NCBI GenBank assembly: GCA_964561145.1
Contig: CAZLNZ010000002.1
Coordinates: 100,068-164,067 of the forward strand
DNA length: 64,000 nt
Reading direction: 5' to 3'
From: RUG14300 sp964561145
Lineage (GTDB): Bacteria; Bacillota; Clostridia; Christensenellales; CAG-1252
Shown here: in pieces, positions 1-9,018 of the stretch
Position numbering within the stretch: position 1 is the first letter of the stretch
Layout: each line of letters opens with the position of its first letter
The notes under the pieces: model-generated
Seen by the model: only the letters and a program-made list of their open reading frames with translations
Databases searched by the model: none
Told to the model about the DNA's origin: nothing
Program-made: the position numbers and the translations under genes

Positions 1-20
1 ATAACTTGCCGTAAGGCAAA

Positions 21-1169
21 TTACACTATCAACCACTCCACCTCTTGTGCTTCGTATGAATACGGGGGCTCAAATTTTGAGAGCATTCCCTCTATTACGT
101 ACTCGGGAACAGCATTTTCTCTATTTTTGTTACGTTCCAATTCTGTCTCCCAAGAGGTTTCTAAAAATACTATTTTAACCCTAGCACCGTAGTCTTCAAA
201 AAGGGATATGTGTTTAGCTCTAATCATCTCGGTAATACAGGTGGCATTCCAAATAAAAGGCTGTTTTTTGCGTAAAAAATCACGTGCTCGCTCCTTGCTC
301 TCCACTATTACTCTTCCTTGATTATCTGTTGCGGAAATCTTAAATTCCTTTCTAATTTCATCAAGACACACCATTGGCAAGCCGCTCTTTTGTACATAAT
401 AATCCTTTCCGGTTCCGGGTAATCCGCAAAGAAGAATTACCTCACCCCAAGTGGGATCATAAAGATTTCCCGATAATTGGGTTTTTCCCAAAAAGTATCC
501 TCTTTCCGTGTAGGAAGAAGAAAACTCCTTCGGTTTATCATAAATACCAAGATCTGTTGCAAGTAATTCTATATAGGAAATATTTTCAAAATGCAGTTCC
601 TTATCGGCACTAACGCGACCAATGGTGTCTGCCCTTGCAAGAAGGCAAAGCGCTTTTATTGAAAAATACTTTGCGAGCTTACCGAAGGAGGCGATTTTGA
701 TATATCTCTTATAATCCTCTTCCGCCAAACTTCCTTTTGACGGAACGGAATGAAAGCGAATTAAGGTACAAACAGACTCCCTTATTTCTTGCTTTTCCTT
801 TGTCCCCGACAAGCCCTCCTTCCACAATAGCTCTCTTGTCATAAGAGAGCCTATAAAAGAGTGATTATACGACCGAAGAACTCCGTCCTCCTCCTTTGTA
901 CAAACCACCTTTCCGATATCGTGAAAAAGCGCGGCAAGGAAAAGGACTTGCCTTTCCTTTCCCGCTAGCAAACGATATTCCTCCAAAGAAAGCAGTGCTT
1001 CGACAACCATTTTAGTATGATTAAAAACGTTACCCTCTCCGTGCCACTCAGGATTTTGAGGGGTATCCTTCATTCTTTGAACGTAGGGGGCAAAAAAACT
1101 GTTTTCAACCACGTTCCAGTCAATACCATGTTTATAATCGGGAATATAGTTTAGAAGCTCACTCTTCAT
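21..1169 (-). CDS. HD-domain / P-loop kinase fusion (probable RNA end-healing enzyme)
   Basis: A 382-residue protein in two halves. The N-terminal half is an HD phosphohydrolase: His51, His83-Asp84 in HDIGK, and Asp181 in LLARAD fit the metal-binding H...HD...D pattern. The C-terminal half has a Walker A motif, GLPGTGKD (residues 249-256), followed by a small kinase-like region resembling polynucleotide kinases. Its start overlaps the end of the RNA ligase gene by 11 bases, so the two are almost certainly translated together. By analogy with phage T4 Pnkp/Rnl1, the P-loop half would phosphorylate 5'-OH RNA ends and the HD half could remove 2',3'-cyclic or 3' phosphates, preparing ends for the ligase. 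The domains are clear; the RNA substrate is inferred from the neighbour. Confidence 0.82.
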   Translation of the reverse strand: MKSELLNYIPDYKHGIDWNVVENSFFAPYVQRMKDTPQNPEWHGEGNVFNHTKMVVEALLSLEEYRLLAGKERQVLFLAALFHDIGKVVCTKEEDGVLRSYNHSFIGSLMTRELLWKEGLSGTKEKQEIRESVCTLIRFHSVPSKGSLAEEDYKRYIKIASFGKLAKYFSIKALCLLARADTIGRVSADKELHFENISYIELLATDLGIYDKPKEFSSSYTERGYFLGKTQLSGNLYDPTWGEVILLCGLPGTGKDYYVQKSGLPMVCLDEIRKEFKISATDNQGRVIVESKERARDFLRKKQPFIWNATCITEMIRAKHISLFEDYGARVKIVFLETSWETELERNKNRENAVPEYVIEGMLSKFEPPYSYEAQEVEWLIV

Positions 1170-1941
1170 TTTGTGCCAATTGATTGGGTATTATCGGACG
1201 ATTTTGCCAATGTACGTCCGACTCCGTTATACACTGTGTAAAGCCTCTTCTTACGTATTTAACACGGAAAACAACCTCTCCGCCCTCTTCAACCTTGATA
1301 TACAAGCCTTCCATGGTTGTTGAGGTATCAGTGCCAATTAGCTGTCTTTCGTAATCTAAGCCCTGTTTTTCGCAAACTTTCTTCAACACTTCGAGATGAT
1401 TGTCAGTTATATATTTAGAATGTCCGAGAAGCTTCAGAACCGGTTCAATGGTTTTATATTCTCCCTCTCCCAACACGGGAACAGAGTGAATGATTCCTAT
1501 CTTATCGGTAATAGCCCTTCTTGACGGTGTATCGAGATAAACTCCCTTTTCCCGATCGAAGATATCGAACTCCATAAAATAATCGGGGAGTGCGTCATAA
1601 AAGACCGCATGCTTTGCGTACATCCACTCACCGTACATTATATACCTATCACTTAAGGCATCGAAAAGAAGATCGGCATTATAATTAGCCCATTGCTTTA
1701 ATAAATTATAGTGACGTTCTTTATAACCTCCGACAAGGTAATGGCCTCTCGATTGAATGCAAAGATTTCCATCTCCGTCAAAGGATATACCGGAATTGGC
1801 ACCATCTATTTTTTCCTCGATTACTATATGCTTCCCTGCTATTTCAGAGAAAGATATTTGACTTAAGTCCTCATCCCCTACCTGCAATCTTGATCCCTCT
1901 AAGTGAGGGGTGCGTGGGTATTTTCTTATTTTATAATCCAT
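1159..1941 (-). CDS. RNA ligase (T4 Rnl-like nucleotidyltransferase)
   Basis: A 260-residue ATP-dependent RNA ligase. Nucleotidyltransferase motif I is EEKIDGAN, with Lys44 as the expected AMP-accepting residue of KxDG. A motif Ia-like SRGHYL, a motif III-like MEFDIFD, motif IV EGLYIK and motif V RVKYVR follow in the right order. The length suits a stand-alone ligase of the Rnl2 or DRB0094-like type without a large C-terminal domain. An AGGAG lies five bases before the ATG. It follows the lipase gene by 23 bases and overlaps the HD/kinase gene, giving a compact heal-and-seal pair. The family is confident; the RNA it repairs, for example cleaved tRNA, cannot be told from sequence. Confidence 0.88.
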   Translation of the reverse strand: MDYKIRKYPRTPHLEGSRLQVGDEDLSQISFSEIAGKHIVIEEKIDGANSGISFDGDGNLCIQSRGHYLVGGYKERHYNLLKQWANYNADLLFDALSDRYIMYGEWMYAKHAVFYDALPDYFMEFDIFDREKGVYLDTPSRRAITDKIGIIHSVPVLGEGEYKTIEPVLKLLGHSKYITDNHLEVLKKVCEKQGLDYERQLIGTDTSTTMEGLYIKVEEGGEVVFRVKYVRRGFTQCITESDVHWQNRPIIPNQLAQNEE

Positions 1942-1964
1942 ATTATCTCCTAATAATTACGCTG

Positions 1965-3656
1965 TTAGTCGTAAAATGTTTCGTCAATCATTCTTCTTAC
2001 AACTCCGCCTACAAGCTCCCAAGTACAACCTACTTGGAAGTGATCTTGTCCGGGGAAGGTTATCAATTTACCGTTTGCTTTAAGTGCATTCTCGTCTTGG
2101 TTGACAATACCGCTGTAAAAGAGTACCTGCTTATCACCGTTTTTACTAGTACGAACGGTAATGTCATAAGATCCGTTTTCGAGGGTTACGTAATCCGCTC
2201 CACAGAAGGAGGTTATTCCCGTTCCGTTAACGTAATAGGTATCAACAAGGGTTGTGGAAAACACCTTTTCTCCGTTTTCGAGGGTTACGTAAAGAGAATC
2301 ATGGTATTCCTTTAAATCTTTGACAACATCTCTTACAACGTACCTGCCGTTTTCAATTATATATTCTCCGTTCGTATCCTTTTGCCAAGCCCAAGGACGG
2401 GATTCATAGAAGGCATATAGCTCCTCCTCTGTGGTTATGGCTTTGCCGTCTATGGTGTAAGCTACACCGTCACCGCCCTCTTGATACTGTTTCCCGGAAA
2501 TCAAAGCATAGGAGGGTAGTAATTGAACAAAAGACGGCATGTTGATGATAAAATCTTGAACTTGATCTATTACGACCTCGAGGTTATCCAACTTAATCAA
2601 CTTTAGTAAGGAAGAAATCGAAGATAAATCCAATTCCATATTTTGAATTACCGCCATTAGATAGCTTCCGATATCCTCAAGGGTATACAGTGCATCGAAG
2701 GAACCGAGGAAAGCTCCGCCCATAGATACATAACGAGCTACTCTATCTCTGTTATATTGATTTTTTGCAAGATACCCCGCAACAATATTGCCACCAAGGC
2801 TGTGACTAAACATAACCACGTCCGTATAGTTGTTGTCATTGATAAAATCTTCCAATGCCTCAACGCTTGTACGATTATCCAAACGCCAGTCATAGTTAAA
2901 AACAATAAAGTCCTCCTCATACTCGGCATTCAAGTATTTCGAGTGGTCGATATATGCTCCGAGAACTCCGTACTGCGCCTTACCATCAAAGCCGTTTGCC
3001 GCCTTTATATTCGGATTATGCGGGACTCCGTTATAGTCCAGACCAACATTCCAAATAAAATTAGATTCATCTTGAACGTTTTCCATAATCGGGTTAAGAA
3101 GCTCATTAAATGCCGTTGTCGATTTTACTTGTTCATCCCCGTTTTCATCAACATAAACAATTGATTTTCTGTCCGTAAACAATCGCATAACAACCTTCAC
3201 ACCCTCATTTAGCATCGTATCGGGATTCACGAAGCTGGAAAGATATACATCTTCATAAGGAAGAGGGTCCCACGCTGCGGTATTATCCTCCGCGTCGTAC
3301 AAGCCACCGCTTAAAAGCGCAGTTACCCATATAATAGCCCTCTTTTGAGGAAGAGCCTCTATCTCGTACCCGCTCTTTTCTCCCTTTTTAACCGTAACAA
3401 CGTATTTTCCGTTAGCAGAGCCCGAAAGGGTTATCCTTTGAACTTTACCGCTAGGATCGGTGATTTCGACCAGAGAAGCACCGTTATCGGTATAATAAGT
3501 ATACCATTCGTTGTCAGCTCGTTCCAAAAGAGATACCTTTTCTCCGTCATTAAAGGATATCTCCATTTTATCGGGTTGTTTTACACAACCCTGAAGGGAA
3601 GCAAACAGGGTTATGCCTATAAAAATGACAACAAGACAAAGATAAAGCTTTTTCAT
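1965..3656 (-). CDS. LCAT-like alpha/beta hydrolase lipoprotein
   Basis: An exported lipase or acyltransferase of about 563 residues. The N-terminus is a lipoprotein signal with lipobox LQGC (Cys24), so it should be anchored outside the membrane. A YDWRLDN segment, typical of the lecithin:cholesterol acyltransferase family, precedes the nucleophile elbow FSHSLGG, with Ser286 as probable nucleophile. A late His in the QDHFQVG segment could complete the triad. The elbow reads S-H-S-L-G where the family usually has G-H-S-x-G. An in-frame ATG at 3677 exists, but the promoter leaves no leader for it, whereas a GGAG stands before the ATG at 3656, so I chose the latter. The substrate is unknown. Confidence 0.78.
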   Translation of the reverse strand: MKKLYLCLVVIFIGITLFASLQGCVKQPDKMEISFNDGEKVSLLERADNEWYTYYTDNGASLVEITDPSGKVQRITLSGSANGKYVVTVKKGEKSGYEIEALPQKRAIIWVTALLSGGLYDAEDNTAAWDPLPYEDVYLSSFVNPDTMLNEGVKVVMRLFTDRKSIVYVDENGDEQVKSTTAFNELLNPIMENVQDESNFIWNVGLDYNGVPHNPNIKAANGFDGKAQYGVLGAYIDHSKYLNAEYEEDFIVFNYDWRLDNRTSVEALEDFINDNNYTDVVMFSHSLGGNIVAGYLAKNQYNRDRVARYVSMGGAFLGSFDALYTLEDIGSYLMAVIQNMELDLSSISSLLKLIKLDNLEVVIDQVQDFIINMPSFVQLLPSYALISGKQYQEGGDGVAYTIDGKAITTEEELYAFYESRPWAWQKDTNGEYIIENGRYVVRDVVKDLKEYHDSLYVTLENGEKVFSTTLVDTYYVNGTGITSFCGADYVTLENGSYDITVRTSKNGDKQVLFYSGIVNQDENALKANGKLITFPGQDHFQVGCTWELVGGVVRRMIDETFYD

Positions 3657-3690
3657 AACAAACACTCCGAATAACAATACGACTGATTAT

Positions 3691-3719
3691 ATTATAATAT
3701 TGACGGAACGCTTTTTCAA
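3691..3719 (-). promoter_or_regulatory. Promoter of the lipase / RNA-repair genes
   Basis: Read on the minus strand: TTGAAA (3714-3719), a 17-base spacer and TATAAT (3691-3696). Transcription would start near 3684 and could run through the lipase, ligase and HD/kinase genes, since the gaps are short. Confidence 0.7.
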
Positions 3720-3840
3720 GTCCTTTTGCCGAGGATTTATTATCATCCCTTATAAATTTCTTTTTTCCTGATATGCAAAAGCTATTGATAACCATATTTT
3801 TTTATGATAAATTAAAATCAACTTTAAAATATCATAGTTA

Positions 3841-4172
3841 TTGATTAACGGTAATGCATCGTGCTATTATTTTGAAAATCTGGTGGTTACCGAACTTATA
3901 AAAGACCTTGAATATCACTCAATTAATTATGATCTCACATATTTTAGAGATAGTAACAATAAAGAAATAGACCTATTCCTTGAATATGAAGGGGCAATTC
4001 ACCCTCTTGAGATAAAACTCTCGGCCTCTCCGAACAGAAGGGAAATAAAAAAAAATACTCTGTACTGGATAATAACAGCCTTCCTAGGGGGCAAGGCGGA
4101 ATCATCTGTATGAGTCAGAATGTAATACCTATTGACAAAGATAATTGCTATATTCCGGTAAGCATAATATAA
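3841..4172 (+). pseudogene. Remnant of an AAA ATPase/DUF4143 protein, C-terminal part only
   Basis: The frame from 3841 encodes YFENLVVTEL, then FRDSNNKEIDLFLEY and HPLEIKL, the C-terminal DUF4143 pattern of the common AAA-14/DUF4143 proteins. A stop lies just upstream, and the N-terminal ATPase with its P-loop is missing. Near 4085 the reading must shift to the third frame, where the expected ending (GGIICMSQNVIPIDKDN) continues to a TAA at 4170-4172. It is therefore both truncated and frameshifted. No ribosome binding site is visible. Confidence 0.75.
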
Positions 4173-4189
4173 CCTAATTTCTTTTTAGA

Positions 4190-4239
4190 TCAAAAGAAAA
4201 GCACACTACAATTCATTGATAAATGAACATAGTGTGCTT
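4190..4239 (-). terminator. Terminator of the GH30 / ABC operon
   Basis: Perfect 10-bp stem AAGCACACTA (4199-4208) with TAGTGTGCTT (4230-4239). On the minus strand it is followed by TTTTCTTTT. It lies about 80 bases after the stop of the last operon gene. Confidence 0.8.
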
Positions 4240-4316
4240 CTTATTATCGTGTTAATCGAACGGAATCAATATCTCGATGATACTTTTATTGTTCCATATC
4301 GATCTTTAATTTGCAA

Positions 4317-7100
4317 CTAAGCCACTGAGCTAGGGCAAATGGCAAGTTGACCTGCATTAGTGATTTCAAATTTTTTGCCGTCAACGGTAATGCTTTCTCC
4401 GTCTGCTATTAAACCGTTTCTAGCAAGATCTATACTTTGAGCGGGCTTCGAAGGATCGGACGGCTCTTGCTCTCCATATACATAGATATGGAACCAATGC
4501 CAAGGCGTACCTTCGGTTTCAAATTGTGATAATTCCATTCTGAACTCGAGTTTTCCTTCTTCGGTGGATACATTTTCGGCATAATAATGTTTTCCGCCAC
4601 CATCGGCATGAAGTTTAACGCAGGGTATTGTTACATTGCTCACACCTTTAACCACAACATACGCCTTGTTATCAATTTCTTCGAGAGCTATAGAAGTAAC
4701 CTCGTAGTTAGGAATAGAGGTGGGTTGTATTGTCAATTGGGTGGAGCTTCCGTTTACGACAGAATAACGAACACCTTCGTAGTCTACGATTTTACCTACG
4801 GATATTGAATCGGGTCTAGCAAGGTCTATATATTTATCGCAAGCTTTCAGATCTGCAGGTTCTGCGGTCGCATAGCTATAGATATGGAAGTATCCCCAAG
4901 GAGTACCGTCTAAAACAATTTTTGTAAGCTCGAAACGGCACTCGAAAACACCCTTTTCAGAAGAAACGTCATCACCGAACCAGTGATCATCATTGTTTCC
5001 TTTTACATGAATTTTCACGCATGCAACGCTCTCGGGATATGTTCCCTTTACAACAACGGTAGGAACATCGGACAAATCGATTGAAACCTCACTAACAGTC
5101 ACTGCAGGAACGGGTTTTGGCCAGACTACAAGTTGGTCGTTATCTTGTTTTACTATGTAATAAATTAAATCGCCGCAGATTAAAGTAAAGTCGTCACTAA
5201 TATATTCCCCTTTTATTAAGTTAAATTCTTCATATTCAGAATCCTCGGTAGGGTCTGCAACGCTGTAAGATAATATTTTGAAGAACAACCAAGGAGTATC
5301 GGAGGCATCTACCGAAGATAAATCTAAACGCAATTCAAACAAATCTTCATCGGTTGATACATTGTTACCATAGTAATGACGTTTGTTTCCTTCTGCATGA
5401 ATCTTAAGACAGGCAGAAGCACTAGCACCGCTTCCCGAAACTACTACATAGGGCTTATCCTCGATAACTTTGATTTCAATGTTTGTAACCGTTACGGTAG
5501 GAAGAACCTCGGTGTCAATCGCAAAGCCATCGCCTACATTTTCCCATGCACCTACCGTGTATTTAACACCGCCATATGTTAAGCTTTGTCCGATTTCAAG
5601 AGTGCTTCCTCTATTTAAATCGCATTTGGCGTCATAATTCTCTCTGTGTTCGGGTTCTGCATCGAGATAAGCGTAGATATGGAACCACCATCTTGTCGTT
5701 CCCGACAAATCCGTTGCAGGGATTCTGAACTCGAGATTGTTCTCTTTGCCTTGGTTTTCCCAATATTTCTCATTCTTGCCGGCGTTTGCATGAATCAAAA
5801 CACATTTGGCAATGCTGTTGTTAACACCCTTTGCAACAATTACAGGAGCACCGTTACTGTCGAGCTCGATTGTCACATCCTCCATAACGATTTCGGAAGT
5901 GTTAAGCTTGGGAGCAACTTTAGGTTCGATAGCAAGCTGATCCTTATCTTGAACGGTGTACAAAATACCGTTGCACTCGATAGAATCACCAACCTCGATA
6001 AGAGATTCTCTCTTGAGGTCGATTTTCTGAACGTAGCTTGACTCGGATTCGGGATTTTTACTATCATAAATATAAATATGGAACCAGTGCCAGGGAGTAC
6101 CCTCGGGATTGAAGTCAGACATATCTAGACGTAGTTCGAATTTTCCTTCCTCTGTTGAAATGTTATCACCATAGAAATGAACGGGATTGTTGTCAGCGTG
6201 AAGCTTAATACAAGGAATTGTCTTGGGGCAAGTTCCTTTTACTACAACATAGGGTTTATCCTCGATAACCTTTAACTCAATTGCGGTAACCGCTGTTTGA
6301 GCAATGGGTTCGGGTTGAATTACAAGCATATCGGGAGCATTATCTAATACTCTAATGGTATATGTATAGTCACCGGACTCATAAACATGTCCTGCATCTA
6401 TTAAATCGCCTCTCGGAAGATTTATTTTCTCTAAGGCATCAGAATTGTCTGAAGGATTTGCATCGCTATAGGTGTACAGATGGAAGAAGCACCAAGGAGT
6501 ATTTATAGTGGGAAGTGAATTGAGAGGAACTCTAAAAATATAGGAATCCGTGCTTACAGCTATGTTTTCGCTATAGTAATTGTCCCCATTTGCTTCATAA
6601 TGAAGCTTAACGCAACCGACGCCATCGGGTATAGCACCCTTTACAACCAAAGTGAGAACCTGGTCTACAAGGTCGATTCCGACATAATCCTCTTCGGGAA
6701 GGGGCATACCGTAGTCGCAAACGTCACATTTTCCATCTTTATTACTATCTACGTGATGACCCATAGTACTAGCATCCTTTTCACCATCATCCGGACACTT
6801 ATACCAGTGATCGGAAGAATCGTAATCAAGCTCCGTGTAGCTATGTGTATGAGCCTCTCCGATCTTGTAACCACAGGAATCGCAAAGTCCGTCATAATTC
6901 AGATCTACGTGGTTCTTTTTTGAACCCTCTTGAATTTCATTATCCGCCTTGCAGTATTTCCAGTGTCCCGTTTCATCACTACCGGTTTCGGTATAGCTGT
7001 GTGTGTGATCAGGATTTTCCACTTCATCACATGCCGCAAAAGCAACTACAGCGATTAAAACGGCTAATACTACAACTAATAATTTTTGCAGTTTTTTCAT
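4317..7100 (-). CDS. Lipoprotein with six copies of a beta-rich module
   Basis: A 927-residue secreted lipoprotein with a hydrophobic signal ending in a lipobox-like AFAAC. Next come two stretches of the form H-V-D-x-N-x-D-G-x-C-D-x-C, each after a THSYTE segment. From about residue 140 there are six repeats of 115-130 residues. Each has V-V-x-K-G near the start, then C-[VI]-K-[LI]-H-A, a charged loop before FE[FL]R, and a strong TPW-[HW]-WFHIY motif, ending in a DLxRG turn and a YTV strand. One more copy closes the lipoprotein at 9019-10482. The location in a glycoside hydrolase operon and the aromatic-rich core suggest carbohydrate binding, but that is inference; I do not recognise the family. 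It is the last gene before the operon terminator. Confidence 0.75.
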   Translation of the reverse strand: MKKLQKLLVVVLAVLIAVVAFAACDEVENPDHTHSYTETGSDETGHWKYCKADNEIQEGSKKNHVDLNYDGLCDSCGYKIGEAHTHSYTELDYDSSDHWYKCPDDGEKDASTMGHHVDSNKDGKCDVCDYGMPLPEEDYVGIDLVDQVLTLVVKGAIPDGVGCVKLHYEANGDNYYSENIAVSTDSYIFRVPLNSLPTINTPWCFFHLYTYSDANPSDNSDALEKINLPRGDLIDAGHVYESGDYTYTIRVLDNAPDMLVIQPEPIAQTAVTAIELKVIEDKPYVVVKGTCPKTIPCIKLHADNNPVHFYGDNISTEEGKFELRLDMSDFNPEGTPWHWFHIYIYDSKNPESESSYVQKIDLKRESLIEVGDSIECNGILYTVQDKDQLAIEPKVAPKLNTSEIVMEDVTIELDSNGAPVIVAKGVNNSIAKCVLIHANAGKNEKYWENQGKENNLEFRIPATDLSGTTRWWFHIYAYLDAEPEHRENYDAKCDLNRGSTLEIGQSLTYGGVKYTVGAWENVGDGFAIDTEVLPTVTVTNIEIKVIEDKPYVVVSGSGASASACLKIHAEGNKRHYYGNNVSTDEDLFELRLDLSSVDASDTPWLFFKILSYSVADPTEDSEYEEFNLIKGEYISDDFTLICGDLIYYIVKQDNDQLVVWPKPVPAVTVSEVSIDLSDVPTVVVKGTYPESVACVKIHVKGNNDDHWFGDDVSSEKGVFECRFELTKIVLDGTPWGYFHIYSYATAEPADLKACDKYIDLARPDSISVGKIVDYEGVRYSVVNGSSTQLTIQPTSIPNYEVTSIALEEIDNKAYVVVKGVSNVTIPCVKLHADGGGKHYYAENVSTEEGKLEFRMELSQFETEGTPWHWFHIYVYGEQEPSDPSKPAQSIDLARNGLIADGESITVDGKKFEITNAGQLAICPSSVA

Positions 7101-7142
7101 ACCTTTTTCTCCTTATTATTATTTTTTTATATTATCTCGGAA

Positions 7143-7694
7143 TTATCCTTCCGATAAAGGCTGTTGATTTTCCTTTTCTTGTAGAATTTCCTCGTTGTTT
7201 TCTTCATCGTCAACAAGGGTCCAATCGTCGTCTTCCTCTATAACCATATTTCTCTCTACGTCCTCCAAGGCATATAGTCCAAGCTTCCTTCTATAAACAA
7301 AGAGGAGAACTGCGGCTATTGCATAGACGATGCCCAGGCAAAGGGTAAAGTATTGAAGGGACAAATCTTTACTCTCTGCAGATATCTCCAAGGGATTATC
7401 CAAGTATCTCCCGATAAAGGTAGATCCCTCTTGAAAGCTTTGAGGAAAATCGATCATTTCCGCAATAACCTTCTCGCCATTTTCGTTAGTATAGCTTACG
7501 GTTATACTCTTTACTATGTAGGTCTCGTCACTCTCACCGCTTGGCTCGGATACTATGTTCTCTATCGTACAATCAACATAAGTATAGGCGTTTTCTTTCT
7601 CTATCGATAAAGCCAGATAAACCGCCCCGCCAACAGTTTGCAGTACGGCAAAGATAACTATTATTATCCAAATAGCTAGGTAAGACCTTCTCAT
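7143..7694 (-). CDS. Two-helix membrane protein, DUF3592-like
   Basis: A 183-residue protein with an N-terminal transmembrane helix (about residues 7-29), an outside domain of about 80 residues, a second helix (about 113-133) and an acidic cytoplasmic tail. The middle part, with its ITVSYTNENGEKV and GRYLDNP segments, resembles DUF3592 proteins, whose function is unknown. Its ATG overlaps the stop of the preceding GH30 gene by four bases (ATGA), so translation is coupled. It could assist the neighbouring lipoproteins at the cell surface, but nothing in the sequence proves a role. Confidence 0.6.
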   Translation of the reverse strand: MRRSYLAIWIIIVIFAVLQTVGGAVYLALSIEKENAYTYVDCTIENIVSEPSGESDETYIVKSITVSYTNENGEKVIAEMIDFPQSFQEGSTFIGRYLDNPLEISAESKDLSLQYFTLCLGIVYAIAAVLLFVYRRKLGLYALEDVERNMVIEEDDDWTLVDDEENNEEILQEKENQQPLSEG

Positions 7695-9013
7695 AGCGTG
7701 ATTGTGACAATAGAGTGTTTCTCTAAGGTTATACCAAAGATATCTCCGTCAACGTCTATGTTTGCATCAACGTCATTGTCCCGCATGTTTAATAGAACAA
7801 TGACCTTTTCTCCGTCGGGATTAATGTATGCCGTTTGGTATACATCGTTTGTTCCGACTGCCGAGAAGATTCTTTTTCCGTTAGGCTTTATAAATTTTGA
7901 AAAGTGTGCTATATGGTAGTAGCTCGGGTTAAAAACTATTCCGCCCTTTCCGTCAAGCATAACCGGTGCTTCGCAGAAGTTACCGGCATGATTGGGACCG
8001 CCTTTTTCGTCAAGAAGAAGGTTCCAATCGATATAGCCCTCGGAATAATTATTGAGGTCATTGATTATTTGTCTTGCGTATTTTTCGCCATTGCCCCATA
8101 AGCCTTGTTCGACAGGTAGACCCGTTGTAGAGTCGTGAGCAAGTTCCACACAGCATTCCGTTAATAATATGTGTAGCTCGGGAAACAATGTATGTACTGC
8201 AGACAAATTGTCAAACTTATCCGAACAATACCAGTGATAGCCTACGCCCCAAACATCGTGAGCAACGCCCTCGATAGACATGGTATCGATTGTTCGACGA
8301 AGCACTCTATCTCTATTATGATCCCAAAGATAGAATTTGACATCTAAGCCGTATTTCTTAAAGGTGGGGGCTAGATAATCCCTAATTTCCAAACCTTCTT
8401 CGAAAGCGTCAACCTCTCTCGATTCCCACGTTTGAATTGCCTCGGGTTCGTTTTGAACGGCTACCAACGATACGTTAATTCCTCTGTTCTTTAGTTCGAC
8501 CAAGTATCTTGCATAGTACTCTGCCCAATATTCTCTATACTCCTCCTTAAGGCGACCGCCTCCGACCATTTTGCCGTTACTCTTTGCAAAAGCGGGCGGT
8601 GACCAAGGCGCTGCAAAAAAGATTATATTTTCATTTTCCGCAAGACACTGTTTAATAAAGGGAACCCTTCCTTCCTCCTCCTTTGAAAAATCGAAATCGG
8701 AAAGATCGGTCTTTTCGGAGTATACATAACTCTCGGGCGAGAAGTCAGAGGAATGAACCGTAAGACGGGCAAGGTTGTAATTTAAACCTTCATCAGAATA
8801 ATAGGCTTTTACCACCTTTTTGCGTTCAGCCTCGCTCAATTTATTAATGCAATAGATGGTGGAGTCGGTTATAGCTCCGCCAAAACCAAGATGTGTTTGA
8901 TATGTGAGATTACTCCTGACGATAACGTCGGCAGGAATTCCCGCAAAAGGACTTCCCGCTCTCGTTTCCTCTAATCTTTTTCCGCTAAAAGTGGATTGTA
9001 CTACTTTGATCAT
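7691..9013 (-). CDS. GH30-family glycoside hydrolase, intracellular
   Basis: A 440-residue family 30 glycosidase, related to glucosylceramidases and endo-beta-1,6-glucanases. GFGGAITDS, APWSPPAF and WDHNRD are family hallmarks. Glu189 in VQNEPE is the expected acid/base and Glu286 in LLTECC the nucleophile, so the enzyme should be active with retention. There is no signal peptide, so it acts in the cytoplasm, presumably on sugars brought in by the ABC transporter of the same operon. The substrate could be a beta-1,6- or beta-1,4-linked glucoside or xyloside. The protein begins directly with the catalytic region and has a short C-terminal beta domain, the usual layout of GH30. Confidence 0.88.
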   Translation of the reverse strand: MIKVVQSTFSGKRLEETRAGSPFAGIPADVIVRSNLTYQTHLGFGGAITDSTIYCINKLSEAERKKVVKAYYSDEGLNYNLARLTVHSSDFSPESYVYSEKTDLSDFDFSKEEEGRVPFIKQCLAENENIIFFAAPWSPPAFAKSNGKMVGGGRLKEEYREYWAEYYARYLVELKNRGINVSLVAVQNEPEAIQTWESREVDAFEEGLEIRDYLAPTFKKYGLDVKFYLWDHNRDRVLRRTIDTMSIEGVAHDVWGVGYHWYCSDKFDNLSAVHTLFPELHILLTECCVELAHDSTTGLPVEQGLWGNGEKYARQIINDLNNYSEGYIDWNLLLDEKGGPNHAGNFCEAPVMLDGKGGIVFNPSYYHIAHFSKFIKPNGKRIFSAVGTNDVYQTAYINPDGEKVIVLLNMRDNDVDANIDVDGDIFGITLEKHSIVTITL

Positions 9014-9018
9014 ATTTT

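Noticed and set aside
1890..2315. Plus-strand protein of 141 residues
   Set aside because: It lies opposite to the RNA ligase and lipase genes, whose families are clear; no ribosome binding site.
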